Origin: Porphyrobacter sp. AAP82 | GTDB lineage: Bacteria; Pseudomonadota; Alphaproteobacteria; Sphingomonadales; Sphingomonadaceae | Direction of reading: 5' to 3' | Length of the DNA stretch: 64,000 nucleotides | Assembly: GCF_000331285.1 (NCBI RefSeq) | Contig: NZ_ANFX01000021.1 | Coordinates: forward strand, 17,151 to 81,150 | Shown here: positions 51,844 to 60,661 of the stretch, in pieces | Layout of the letters: the number at the start of each line of letters is the position of its first letter | Numbering within the stretch: the stretch's first letter is position 1 | Position numbers and translations under genes: made by a program | Notes under the pieces: model-generated | The model's database searches: none | Seen by the model: the letters and a program-made list of their open reading frames with translations, nothing else | What the model was told of the DNA's origin: nothing

Positions 51844-53930
51844 CGGGCGTCTCCCGCAAGGTGGCGGGCGATGCCCTCGGGCAGCGGGGGGAGCGCGGCG
51901 AGGTCGACATCGGGTGCGGCGGTGGCGGTGCAGGCGGCGCTGCCGATCGCCGATCCGTCGAGGGTTTCGAGCGTCAGCCGGGTCGCGCGACCCGGCGCGA
52001 CCGGCGCCATCAGCTCGAGCGCGGGCACATTGGCTATACCGTAGCGGGGGAAACCGGCCCAGCGACCAGTGGTGCGGGCGGTATCGGGTGACGTCTCGAT
52101 CACCGTCAGCATCGCCCCGCGCGCGGTGGCGAAGGGCGGCTGGCGGGTGAGGCGGACCGTCGCGGGGCCCACCGCAGCGCTTTCCACCTCGACCACGATC
52201 CGCCCCGGCGAAGCTTCGGCAATGCGGCAGGTGGCAGATGCAGGGGGCAGGCGCCGCGCATCGCTGCGCACCCACAGCACCTGCTGGTCATTGCGGGCAA
52301 GCGGCGCGTAATTCTCCCGCAGCGCGCGAAAAAATGGCCACTGCGCGCGGGTCAGCCACCCCTCCCACCCGCTGTAATCGGGAGCGATGGTGGTGACCGC
52401 GGCAACCTGCCCTCGCGCGACGAGCGCGGTGAAGGCGGCGCGCTTGTCCGGCCCCAGCGCATGGATCAGCGAGCCGACATCGGCGGGGCTGCGCACCCCG
52501 GCAACAATATCGAGCGGCGAGGTGTAGACCGAGAGCAGCCGGCGATCGGCCGGGATGCCCTGCTGGTCCCACGCCGCCGCCAGCTGGCGCATCGCGGCAA
52601 GGTCCCCTGCATAGGCGGGGGTCACATGGAACCCCAGCGCCGGGTCATAGACAGTGCGCCCGGCCCGCTCCGGTGAGGTGGCAATCCTTGCCGCCTCGGT
52701 CCCCGCCATCGCCAGCACCGCCGCTCCGGTCAGCGCGGCGATGTGGCGCGGGCCGATGGGACGCAGCAGCCCCCTCGCCTGCCGCCACAGCCCCGCAGGC
52801 AGCACGATCAGCGGTGCGCAAGTCGCGAGGACGAAGGTGATGCCGTTATACTCCGCCCCGACATGCCCGCCGATCTGGGGTACCAGGGCCGTGCTGAGCA
52901 CGCTTGCGCCCACAAACAGGAAGGCGCTCCCCCGCACCGGGGCGCTGCGTGCGCGCAGGCGCTGGATCGCGGCAAAGGCGAGGCAGGCCGCCAGCACGAC
53001 GAGGCCCAGCGCCGCCAGCGGATCGGCATCGGCGAGGATCTGCGGCAGGTCGGCGGGCGAGAGGATACGGGTGCCCCGGTCCCACGGGGCGAAGAACCAG
53101 AACTGGTCGCCCGCGACATCGCGGAAATTGTATTGGATCCACGGGCCGGGCGCGCTGTGGGTCACGCCCGTCAGGAGCGCTCCGGCCGAGGCGGCCAGAC
53201 CCGCGCCCAACCCCGCCAGCGTCCGCGCCAGCAGGGCAAGCCGCTCCCACAAGGCCAGCACCAGCGCGCCGGCGGGGGCGATCACCAGCGGAACCCCCGC
53301 ATCGTTCGACCACAAGAGCCCCGCTCCCGCGACCAGCCCGAGCATGACGCCGCCCGTCAGCGCGCGCCGCCCGAGCAGCACGCGGCGCAACAGCACCACA
53401 TAGAACGGCAGCACAAGGAAAGGGAGCGCCCCGCGCAGGGGCCGCAGAGACACGCCCGGGTCCAGCGTCGCCGGCCACAGGATCCCGCTCGCCTGACCCA
53501 CCATTGGCCCGGCGTAGTAGAACAGGCACACCAGCACCAAAGCCGCTTGCCAGCGGGCGCGGGGCGGGATCGGGCGGATCAGCCACACGCAGGCGCAGGC
53601 GGTCCCAAAGGCGCCCAGCAGAACCATGGTGTAGGCCGCCAGCGTCGAGGCGAACAGCGTCTTGCCGCCCGCAACGAAGACCGGCAGCAGCGCCAGCACC
53701 ATCGTCACCCCGAGGTATGACTGAAACGCCGTCCCCAGCTGATCCCCGCGCGCGAAATGGTCGGCGGCGAACCATGTTTGCAGCGCCCCGTCGATCGAAT
53801 TGAGGCTGTGCGCGTGAAGCAGCCATGCACCCCGCAAGGCAGCGAGCACCACGAGCACCCCCGCAAGCGCGGCAAAGCCGCGCGCGCGCCCGCGCAGGCC
53901 GGGAACCTCAGGCCCAGAAATCTCAGGCAT
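51840..53930 (-). CDS. Large polytopic membrane protein, possible glycosyltransferase
   Basis: 696-aa protein with about 11-12 hydrophobic segments in the first 430 residues and a soluble, probably periplasmic C-terminal half with beta-rich sequence. The layout is that of GT-C-type membrane glycosyltransferases (O-mannosyltransferase or ArnT style), but I see no certain catalytic motif; DGALQTWFAADHFARGD near residue 50 in the first periplasmic loop has acidic residues in the usual place. ATG 53930 overlaps the FAD-oxidoreductase stop by 8 bases; an ATG at 53960 is the alternative. Confidence 0.8.
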   Translation of the reverse strand: MPEISGPEVPGLRGRARGFAALAGVLVVLAALRGAWLLHAHSLNSIDGALQTWFAADHFARGDQLGTAFQSYLGVTMVLALLPVFVAGGKTLFASTLAAYTMVLLGAFGTACACVWLIRPIPPRARWQAALVLVCLFYYAGPMVGQASGILWPATLDPGVSLRPLRGALPFLVLPFYVVLLRRVLLGRRALTGGVMLGLVAGAGLLWSNDAGVPLVIAPAGALVLALWERLALLARTLAGLGAGLAASAGALLTGVTHSAPGPWIQYNFRDVAGDQFWFFAPWDRGTRILSPADLPQILADADPLAALGLVVLAACLAFAAIQRLRARSAPVRGSAFLFVGASVLSTALVPQIGGHVGAEYNGITFVLATCAPLIVLPAGLWRQARGLLRPIGPRHIAALTGAAVLAMAGTEAARIATSPERAGRTVYDPALGFHVTPAYAGDLAAMRQLAAAWDQQGIPADRRLLSVYTSPLDIVAGVRSPADVGSLIHALGPDKRAAFTALVARGQVAAVTTIAPDYSGWEGWLTRAQWPFFRALRENYAPLARNDQQVLWVRSDARRLPPASATCRIAEASPGRIVVEVESAAVGPATVRLTRQPPFATARGAMLTVIETSPDTARTTGRWAGFPRYGIANVPALELMAPVAPGRATRLTLETLDGSAIGSAACTATAAPDVDLAALPPLPEGIARHLAGDAR

Positions 53931-55077
53931 GGACCCGCCCGAACACATGCGCAGGGTCAAGCGCGGCGAACTCCCCGCCGCTGCCCTTCACCGCTTCGAA
54001 CAGGTCGTAGATATTGTCGATCTTGCCGCCCAGCACCGAGATCACCCGGCTGGCTGCCGGGCTGCGGTGATAGAGGATCGGGCGCCCGTCATCGCCCTCG
54101 TTCTTGATGAGGACGGTCTTCACCTCGTAGATCGAGCGCCGGTATTGCGCCCCTGCCAGACAGGGCAGATAAAAGCGCGCATCGCGCAGCATGAAGGCGT
54201 AGCGGCTCTCGGGCTCCAGCCCGGCGAAATGGGCATGGGGATCGCGCGCCGCCGCATTGTCGGCCCAGCTGTCGTGCGGGATGTAGCGCACGTGGGTGAG
54301 CGAATAGAGCCCCTCGGCAGGGTAGGGCATGGCCGAGAAGAACGGCCCGTCCATCACCGTCACCCCGATGCGCTCAAGCTCGCCCGGGGGCTCGATCAGG
54401 GCGAGCTCGGCGATCTCGTGCTTGAGGCGGGCGGGCGGCAGGCCGGCCTTGGCAAGCACGGCATTGATCTGCGCATAGGTGATGTTGAAGGCGAAGCGCG
54501 CGGTGACCTCGCTGCCGTCGGAGAGGCGCGCAAGCACCCCCTCGCGGCGGTCCTCGAGGCCGACAACGGCGGTCGCCAGCCTGACTTCGATCCCCGCGGC
54601 CGCCAGCCTTTCGCCCACCAGACGGCCGAGGATCTTGTGATCGAAGGCGACCTCGCGGCAGGCGAAGGCTTCCTCGATCCGCTCGGCATCGAACAGCGCG
54701 CGGTGGGCAGGCGATGCGACCGCGATCGGCGCGCCCATGTCTCGGAACATGCGGTGGAATTTCTTCGCCGTCACCTTCGAGCGACGCCGCGCGATGGCGT
54801 AGAGCATCTGGAAATCGCCGACCACGGCCTCGGGGAAATCGGCGAGGAAGCGGCGGTGGAGCAGCATCGACTTCACCGCCGTCGCCGCAGAGCGCGGGTA
54901 GTGGAAGCCGGTGTGCACCCGCGCCTGGTTGACCCGCGAGGCGCGGTCCATCAGCCCCTCGCCCGCCTCCACCAGCAGCACCCGCGCGGAAATCGAGCGC
55001 AGGTAAAGCGCGAGGCAGCAGCCGTAAAAGCCGCCGCCGATGACGATGCAATCACAGGAGGTGCGCCCGGCGCTCAT
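53923..55077 (-). CDS. FAD-dependent oxidoreductase (DAO-like)
   Basis: 384-aa flavoprotein. The dinucleotide motif is DCIVIGGGFYGCCLALYL at the N-terminus, followed by VLLVEAGEGLMDRASRVNQARVHTG-like sequence, the second half of the FAD site. The C-terminal part includes RFYLPCLAGAQYRRSIYEVKT and SVLGGKIDNIYDLFEAV. Resembles D-amino-acid-oxidase-fold enzymes; the substrate is unknown and in this setting is probably a sugar or lipid-linked intermediate. ATG 55077 overlaps the upstream stop (TGATG). Confidence 0.88.
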   Translation of the reverse strand: MSAGRTSCDCIVIGGGFYGCCLALYLRSISARVLLVEAGEGLMDRASRVNQARVHTGFHYPRSAATAVKSMLLHRRFLADFPEAVVGDFQMLYAIARRRSKVTAKKFHRMFRDMGAPIAVASPAHRALFDAERIEEAFACREVAFDHKILGRLVGERLAAAGIEVRLATAVVGLEDRREGVLARLSDGSEVTARFAFNITYAQINAVLAKAGLPPARLKHEIAELALIEPPGELERIGVTVMDGPFFSAMPYPAEGLYSLTHVRYIPHDSWADNAAARDPHAHFAGLEPESRYAFMLRDARFYLPCLAGAQYRRSIYEVKTVLIKNEGDDGRPILYHRSPAASRVISVLGGKIDNIYDLFEAVKGSGGEFAALDPAHVFGRVHA

Positions 55078-56096
55078 CACCCCTCCGGAGGCGGAGCAGG
55101 CGTATCGCTCTCCAGCACCACGTTGAGATCGAAGGCGACCTGCTGGAACAGATCGATGCGGTTCACCTCCTCGGGCACCAGGCCCGCCTTCAGCCGCCGC
55201 TGCTGCTTCAGCAGGTGCTGGAGGCCGAGGCTGAGGCCGAGGGTCGAGAAACCCATGAACACCGCGCTTACCGCCAGCATCGCATTGGTCGTCAGCCAGC
55301 CTTCCGCCAGGCGCTCCACCAGCAGCAGCGCGCCGATGATCCAGGCCGCATAGGCAAGGCCGACCAGCGTCAGGATCGTCGAGGAGATCGCGACCACAGT
55401 CAGGATCGTCGGCGTGAGATAGACCAGCAGCGTCTGGAGCAGCGCCAGCCGCCGGGCGATGCCGGTGAAGGCGGTGCGGCTTTCGACATTGGCCGCGGTC
55501 CGGAACCATTCACGCGGCAGGCGCGGGTCGCGCGGGGGGAAGCGCAGCGCGAGGCGCGGCTCGTCATGCGCAAGCAACAGGTTGAGCAGCGTGCGCGGCA
55601 CCGCGATCGACTGGAATTCGGCCGGATCGACATTGAAGCCGGCGAGCTTGCCGAGCGCGATGAACGGCCAGGCGAGCGCGCGCTTGAACGGGCGGCGCGC
55701 TGGGCGAAAGGCCATCGTCACCGCGTTCCGGCTTTCGGCGAAGTTCAGAAAGGCGAGCACATCGAGCGCCGCGATCTCGTCGAGATTGCCGAGGATCACG
55801 AGGTCGCCGATCGCTTCTTCGGCGGCGATCACGCGGCGGTCGTAATACTCCGTGCCGCGGCGGACCACGAAGAGGCGGATGTTGGGCACCTCGCGCACGA
55901 TATCGAGGAAGGCCTCGCGGCTCGTATCGTCGACCACGAGGATGATCTCGCGGAAGCGGTAGGCGCCGTCGAGCGTGGCGGCCAGATCGCGCAGCTGCGC
56001 GAAGGTGGCGGGGGTCGCGGCAAGCTCCGAAAAGCACCCCGAGACGACCACATCCTCGCGGGCCTTGGGAAATTCGCCTGCTCCGGGCTCACGCAT
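55077..56096 (-). CDS. Degenerate GT2-like glycosyltransferase with TM helices
   Basis: 339-aa protein with a GT-A-like N-terminal domain: DVVVSGCFSELAATPAT, REIILVVDDTSRE and DLVILGNLDEIAALDVLAFL. The usual D-x-D position is NLDE, so the active site is atypical. Residues about 215-300 form three TM helices (LLQTLLVYLTPTILTV, ILTLVGLAYAAWIIGALLLV, AVSAVFMGFSTLGLSLGL), an arrangement like polyprenyl-phosphate sugar transferases. ATG 56096 overlaps the TIM-barrel stop by 8 bases; ATG 56117 is a longer alternative. Confidence 0.8.
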   Translation of the reverse strand: MREPGAGEFPKAREDVVVSGCFSELAATPATFAQLRDLAATLDGAYRFREIILVVDDTSREAFLDIVREVPNIRLFVVRRGTEYYDRRVIAAEEAIGDLVILGNLDEIAALDVLAFLNFAESRNAVTMAFRPARRPFKRALAWPFIALGKLAGFNVDPAEFQSIAVPRTLLNLLLAHDEPRLALRFPPRDPRLPREWFRTAANVESRTAFTGIARRLALLQTLLVYLTPTILTVVAISSTILTLVGLAYAAWIIGALLLVERLAEGWLTTNAMLAVSAVFMGFSTLGLSLGLQHLLKQQRRLKAGLVPEEVNRIDLFQQVAFDLNVVLESDTPAPPPEG

Positions 56097-56934
56097 GGGC
56101 TGCCACCATGGCGTCATGCGCGGCGGCGAGCCCGGCTACGGCGCTGCGCACGGCGGCAAGGCCGAGGGCTGCGCGCTTCATCTCGATGGAGACCGCGCGG
56201 ACATATCCGCCAGCGCGCAGCGCGGCGAGGACGGGGACCAGCGCGGCCGGATCGGCGGGCGCGGGCGCAAGGTCGGGCTCGCTGACGTGGATGTGCGAGA
56301 GGCGCGGGGCAAGATCGGGGAGAAGCGCGGGCACCGAGGCGAAATCGCCGTTCATGTGCATGGCGCCGAGATCGAGGTGCGGAACGATCGCGGGATGATC
56401 GACCCGGGCGACAAAGCCCAACGCCGCGCCAAGCGTGGTGCAGAAATTGGTGCCATAGGCCGCCGGATTGGCCTCGATGGCGATGCGGGTGTCGGCAGCG
56501 GCGGCGGCATCGCCGAGCTTGCGGAACACCTCGGCGGCCTCCGCCAGCGCCTGTTCCATCGCCAGCCCCTCGGGCACGCGGCGCTGCTGCGGCGAGCCGA
56601 ACACGAGGTTGGGAATGCCGAACCGCTCGGCGAGCGCGATGGCGCGGCGCATCGCCTTGTCGAAGGCGGCGCGGGCCTCGGGCGACCCGAACAATGCCGC
56701 GCCGGTGACACCGAACAGCAGCGATTGCATCGAGACCACGGCCAGCCCCGCATCCGCCGCCTCGACCCGCGCGCGGCGGGCGCTGGCGGTGTCGGGCACG
56801 AAGGGGTCTTCGGCCTCGTGGAAGAACAGCGCAGGCGCGATCTCGAGCCCGGTGAAGCCCGCCCCGGCGAGGATCGCATAGGCCTCGAGCCGCTCGTCGG
56901 GTGCCCACGCGATGTTCGACATGGCGAGCCTCAT
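56089..56934 (-). CDS. Sugar phosphate isomerase/epimerase (TIM barrel)
   Basis: 281-aa xylose-isomerase-like TIM barrel. Metal ligands appear in order: Glu in IAIEANPAAYG, Asp/His in PHLDLGAMHMNG, His in LSHIHVSEPDL and Glu in VSIEMK. The N-terminal MSNIAWAPDERLEAYAILAGAGFTG-like opening is typical. The chosen ATG 56934 overlaps the upstream epimerase stop by 4 bases. Probably isomerises or epimerises a sugar or inositol derivative for the operon's glycan. Confidence 0.88.
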   Translation of the reverse strand: MRLAMSNIAWAPDERLEAYAILAGAGFTGLEIAPALFFHEAEDPFVPDTASARRARVEAADAGLAVVSMQSLLFGVTGAALFGSPEARAAFDKAMRRAIALAERFGIPNLVFGSPQQRRVPEGLAMEQALAEAAEVFRKLGDAAAAADTRIAIEANPAAYGTNFCTTLGAALGFVARVDHPAIVPHLDLGAMHMNGDFASVPALLPDLAPRLSHIHVSEPDLAPAPADPAALVPVLAALRAGGYVRAVSIEMKRAALGLAAVRSAVAGLAAAHDAMVAAHA

Positions 56935-57914
56935 GCCGCGCCCCCGCGCTCGCCCGCGAAGAAGGCGGCGAGGCTTTCGAGCGTCGCGGCGGCGGTGAAC
57001 TGGTAGGGATCGCTCGCGCCCCACAGGCCGGCGTGGCGGGTGCGCATGTCCTCGGCATGGAGACACGCGGGCGTTTCGGGCATGGGGCGACCGGTGAGGC
57101 GCGCATGGATAGCGGCGGCGGCAAGCGGTTCGGGGGCGAGGTGGAGACGGGCGAGCCCCGCCGCCAGCGCGATGCCGATGTCCTGCCACAGGCGGGCGGT
57201 GTCGTAATACTGGTAGGTCGCGGCGCGGTGGTGGAACTGCGTCGCGCTCGCCCCCAGTGCATCGAGCGCAGCTTCCAGCGCGGGCCGGCGCGGGTCGGCA
57301 TCAAGCGCCGCACGGTCGAGCCTCAGCATCCCGGTCGGCGCATCGGGGGTGTAGAGGCCTTCGAACCAGCCGGACAGATCGCGGTCCAGCGCGCGCAGCA
57401 GGCCTTGGTGCCTCTCCCCGGTGAGCATCGAGGGCACCGGGTTCAGCAGATCGAACAGGAAATTCTTGCGCAGCCCTGCGCCGAATAGCGCGGGCAGGCG
57501 CACCACGAGGCTGCCGGGGAAACGCTCCTCGACAAAGGCCTCGAGCGCGCGGCGATGGCGGCCATAGGCGAGGGTTTGCTGGAACGCTGTCGTGCCCTCG
57601 TCATCGCCGCCCGCGAAGTCGGCAAGCACCGCGATCGAGGAGATCAGCACGACGCGCTCCGCCGCGACGCTATCGAGCCGCGCGATCAGCGCGTCGATCG
57701 CCGCCTTGTCGCGCTCGGGCGCGCGGTTGGCCTCGAGCATCGATCCCGGCGCGGCGGCGCACACCAGCGTGCCGAAGCGCGCGCCCGTGATCTCGCCGAT
57801 ATTGGCGCTGTTGAAGCAGGCATCGAACCGCGTCTGGCGCAGCAGCGCGCCGCCGACAAAGCCGGTGTGGCCGATCAGGGCCGTGGGGCGGGGAAGGACG
57901 GCTGGGGCAGTCAT
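56931..57914 (-). CDS. NAD-dependent epimerase/dehydratase-like protein
   Basis: 327-aa extended-SDR protein and first gene of the glycan operon. Nucleotide-binding motif ALIGHTGFVGGALLRQ near residue 12, then LISSIAVLADF with the Ser. The catalytic motif reads Y117-GRH-R121, so the usual Lys of Y-x3-K is Arg. The C-terminal half contains HHRAATYQYYDTARLWQDIG, unusual for the family. It probably modifies a sugar, but the altered motif leaves activity open. A candidate promoter lies about 100 bases upstream. Confidence 0.82.
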   Translation of the reverse strand: MTAPAVLPRPTALIGHTGFVGGALLRQTRFDACFNSANIGEITGARFGTLVCAAAPGSMLEANRAPERDKAAIDALIARLDSVAAERVVLISSIAVLADFAGGDDEGTTAFQQTLAYGRHRRALEAFVEERFPGSLVVRLPALFGAGLRKNFLFDLLNPVPSMLTGERHQGLLRALDRDLSGWFEGLYTPDAPTGMLRLDRAALDADPRRPALEAALDALGASATQFHHRAATYQYYDTARLWQDIGIALAAGLARLHLAPEPLAAAAIHARLTGRPMPETPACLHAEDMRTRHAGLWGASDPYQFTAAATLESLAAFFAGERGGAA

Positions 57915-58014
57915 CGCGTTGTGGGCCGGGCTCGCTCAAAGTCCGCAGGATGCGACCCGGCCGGCCCGGCAGCCGCAGCGGCCGCCGAACCGTCACGGTT
58001 CGCGCCCACTCGCG

Positions 58015-58043
58015 ATAATTAACATTGCTCTAGATTGGGTTAA
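58015..58043 (-). promoter_or_regulatory. Candidate promoter for the glycan operon
   Basis: On the minus strand TTAACC (58043-58038), a 17-base spacer and AATTAT (58020-58015) form the only AT-rich promoter-like block upstream of the seven-gene operon. The leader to the ATG at 57914 would be about 95 bases. Confidence 0.4.
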
Positions 58044-58064
58044 CCACCCTCCTGCCACCCCGGG

Positions 58065-58451
58065 TCAGGCGCGCGCGGCGATCTGGGCAGCGTCGAAATA
58101 GTGGATGCGCAGGGTCCTGAGCAGCCCGTCCTCGAAGGTCCCCGCCTCGCAGATGGTCTGGGTAAAGGGCTCGCTGCCGTCCTTGGGATGCATGGTGAGG
58201 CGGATCACCATCACCGCGTGGGTATCGCCCCCGGTGCAATCGAGCATTTCGAGCTTCGTGTCGGCCCACGTGCCATACATGGCGGCAGCGCAGCGCTGGA
58301 GCGCGTCCCTGCCCCGCCACTCGCCCGCGAAAGGCAGGCTGGCGGCCTCGTAGAGCACGAAATCGGGATGGATCAGCGCCTCCACCGCCGCCCAGTCGCG
58401 GGTGCCGGCGGTGGCGTAGACCGTCGCCAGCATTTCCCTAGGCGTGCTCAT
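58065..58451 (-). CDS. SnoaL-like / NTF2-fold protein
   Basis: 128-aa protein with NTF2-like (SnoaL) pattern: MSTPREMLATVYATAGTRDW helix, ALIHPDFVLYEAASLPFAG, GRDALQRCAAAMYG, then paired beta strands. Members are small ketosteroid-isomerase-fold enzymes or binding proteins. Its ATG overlaps the lipoyl-domain stop by 4 bases, so it belongs to the E1 operon. Catalytic residues cannot be assigned. Confidence 0.82.
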   Translation of the reverse strand: MSTPREMLATVYATAGTRDWAAVEALIHPDFVLYEAASLPFAGEWRGRDALQRCAAAMYGTWADTKLEMLDCTGGDTHAVMVIRLTMHPKDGSEPFTQTICEAGTFEDGLLRTLRIHYFDAAQIAARA

Positions 58452-58681
58452 TCCTCAATGGTGCCAATGAGGTCGCCGACCTTGTAGACCGCGCCTTCCT
58501 CGCCCGTGGGATGGATGATCCCGCTGGCCTGGGCCTCGATCTCGGTGGTGCTCTTGTCGGTCTCGACGGTGTAGATGATGTCGCCCTTCTCGACCCGCTC
58601 GCCGTCGCCGAACATCCATTCGACGAGGGTCATTTCGACAGCGCTCATGCCGAGCTTGGGAATGCGGATTTCACTGGCCAT
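58448..58681 (-). CDS. Free-standing lipoyl/biotinyl-attachment domain
   Basis: 77-aa single-domain protein. IRIPKLGMSAVEMTLVEW is the start of a lipoyl domain; the modified Lys is in VETDKSTTEIEA near residue 44, and SGIIHPTGEEGAVYKVG completes the fold. The ETDK context favours lipoylation. No subunit-binding or acyltransferase domain follows; the stop comes at the end of the domain. It overlaps the E1 beta stop by one base. It may act as a mobile carrier for the E1 encoded beside it. Confidence 0.92.
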   Translation of the reverse strand: MASEIRIPKLGMSAVEMTLVEWMFGDGERVEKGDIIYTVETDKSTTEIEAQASGIIHPTGEEGAVYKVGDLIGTIEE

Positions 58682-59667
58682 TAGAGCTTTCCGAGAGAGG
58701 CTTTGATCTGTTCGACGATTTGCGGCTTGGTCGGGATCCACGCCTGTTCCAAGTGGCTGGCGAAGGGCACCGCCGAGAAGGTCCCGCCGATGCGCCGCAC
58801 CGGGCCCTTGAGGCTGTCCCAGCACTTCTCCTGGATGTTCGCCGCGAGTTCCGCGCCGGTGCCGAAGGGGCGCACCGCTTCGTGCAAGGTGAGCGCGCGG
58901 CCGGTCTTGCGCACGGATGCCAGCACCGTCGCCTCGTCGTAAGGCGCAATGGTGCGAAGGTCGACGACCTCGACGCTGATGCCTTCCTTGGCAAGGTCAT
59001 CGGCCACCGCCAGCGCGTCCAAGACGGTGCGGCCATAGGTGATGATCGAGATGTCGCTGCCCTCGCGCGCGATCGCCGCCTTGCCGAGCGGAACGCGGTA
59101 GCCCGGGCCCGGGTCCTCGGCCTTGAGGCCGTAGCACAGGATGTTCTCGATGAAGATCACAGGGTCATTGGCGTCAATCGAGGCGCGCATCAGCCCGCGC
59201 GCATCGGCCGGGTTCGACGGCGTCACCACATGAATGCCCGCCACATGCGCAAACCACGCTTCGAGCATGTCCGAGTGCTGCCCGCCGAAGCCGACGCCGA
59301 CGCCGGTGGTGGTGCGGATCACCATCGGGCACGGGGTCTGCCCGCCGCTCATGAAGCGGAGCTTGGCGGCGTGGTTGACGATCTGGTCCATGCACACGCC
59401 GACGAAGTTCATCAGCATGATCTCGGCAATCGGGCGCTGGCCGGCGAGCGCAGCACCCACCGCCGCGCCGATGATCGCGGTCTCCGAGATCGGCGTCGCG
59501 CGGATGCGGTGTTCGCCGTATTTCTCGGTCAGGCCCGAGGTGACCTTGAACACCCCGCCGCCCTGCTTGGCGGACACGTCTTCGCCGAGGCAGAACACGC
59601 CCGGGTCTTCGGCCATCGCCTCGTCGATCGCGAGGTTCAGCGCCTGGGTCATGGTGATCTGGGCCAT
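58681..59667 (-). CDS. 2-oxoacid dehydrogenase E1 component, beta subunit
   Basis: 328-aa thiamine-diphosphate enzyme subunit (pyruvate/acetoin/branched-chain type). Seen: QALNLAIDEAMAEDPGVFCLGEDV, GLTEKYGEHRIRATPISE, and the C-terminal transketolase-type domain DISIITYGRTVLDAL and VEVVDLRTIAPYDEATVL. It overlaps the E1 alpha stop by one base (TGATG) and the lipoyl-domain start by one base. Substrate specificity cannot be assigned without structure-based comparison. Confidence 0.93.
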   Translation of the reverse strand: MAQITMTQALNLAIDEAMAEDPGVFCLGEDVSAKQGGGVFKVTSGLTEKYGEHRIRATPISETAIIGAAVGAALAGQRPIAEIMLMNFVGVCMDQIVNHAAKLRFMSGGQTPCPMVIRTTTGVGVGFGGQHSDMLEAWFAHVAGIHVVTPSNPADARGLMRASIDANDPVIFIENILCYGLKAEDPGPGYRVPLGKAAIAREGSDISIITYGRTVLDALAVADDLAKEGISVEVVDLRTIAPYDEATVLASVRKTGRALTLHEAVRPFGTGAELAANIQEKCWDSLKGPVRRIGGTFSAVPFASHLEQAWIPTKPQIVEQIKASLGKL

Positions 59668-60635
59668 CAGGCGGTCTCCTCCAGCACGTCCTTGTAGATT
59701 TCGCCCACATCCGGCAGCGGCGCGGCAAGCGCGTGTTCGACCGCCGCGTTGATCTGCGCGTCGATGTCGGCGACGATCGCGTCCAGTTGCTCTTCGGTGA
59801 ACTGGTGTTCGAGCATCACCTTGCGCAGCTTGGGGAGCGGGTCTTCGGCCTTCATCTCGGCGATGTGTTCAGGCGGCATGTAGCTGAAATCGGCGCCGAA
59901 GAAGTGGCCCATCATGCGGTAGCACATGGCCTCGACCAGCGTCGGCCCCTCGCCCCGGCGCGCACGGTCGACCGCTTCCTTCACCGCAGGGTAGATCTGG
60001 TGGACGTCGTTGCCGTCAACCGTAACCCCCGGCATGCCGTAACCCGCCGCGCGCGCCGCGATGTTGGGGCTGTCGGTGTGGTCGGCATAGGCGGTGTGCT
60101 CGCCATAGCGGTTGTTCTGGCACAGGAAGATCACCGGCAGCTTGTACAACTGGGCCATGTTCATCGCCTCGTGGAAGCCGCCGATATTGGCCGCCCCGTC
60201 GCCGAAGCTGACCAGCGTCACGCGCCCGTCGCCGTTGTTCTGGCTCGCCATCGCAAGGCCATTGGCGATGGGGAGGCCCGATCCGACCACCCCGGTCGTC
60301 ACCATGATCCCCGTCTCGGGATCGGTGATGTGCATGGTGCCGCCCTTGCCCTTGCAGGTGCCGGTCGCCTTGCCGAGGCATTCGCCCCACCACTTTTCCA
60401 TCGGGATGCCCTTGGCGGTCTGTTCGCCCTGCCCGCGATAGGTGCACACGACGTAGTCGTCCTTCTCGAGCGCCGCCATCGCCGCGGCCGAGACCAGCTC
60501 CTGCCCGCGCACGCAATAATACATCACCGCGACCTTGCCGCCCATCAGCAGCTCGCGGAACTTCTCGTCGGTGCGGTTCACCTTCATCGTGCGGGTGTAG
60601 ATGTCGAGCAGCTTGTCGCGGTCTATCTCGGCCAT
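59667..60635 (-). CDS. 2-oxoacid dehydrogenase E1 component, alpha subunit
   Basis: 322-aa partner of the beta subunit. The TPP-binding motif is FGDGAANIGGFHEAMN through QNNRYGEHTAYA (GDG to NN spacing correct), with CRGQGEQ-type sequence YRGQGEQTAKGIP near the N-terminus and MCYRMMGHFFGADFSYM in the phosphorylation-loop position. Begins 26 bases after the SDR stop. Confidence 0.94.
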   Translation of the reverse strand: MAEIDRDKLLDIYTRTMKVNRTDEKFRELLMGGKVAVMYYCVRGQELVSAAAMAALEKDDYVVCTYRGQGEQTAKGIPMEKWWGECLGKATGTCKGKGGTMHITDPETGIMVTTGVVGSGLPIANGLAMASQNNGDGRVTLVSFGDGAANIGGFHEAMNMAQLYKLPVIFLCQNNRYGEHTAYADHTDSPNIAARAAGYGMPGVTVDGNDVHQIYPAVKEAVDRARRGEGPTLVEAMCYRMMGHFFGADFSYMPPEHIAEMKAEDPLPKLRKVMLEHQFTEEQLDAIVADIDAQINAAVEHALAAPLPDVGEIYKDVLEETA

Positions 60636-60661
60636 GTTGGGTGCCTCTCAGGGAAGGGGGA

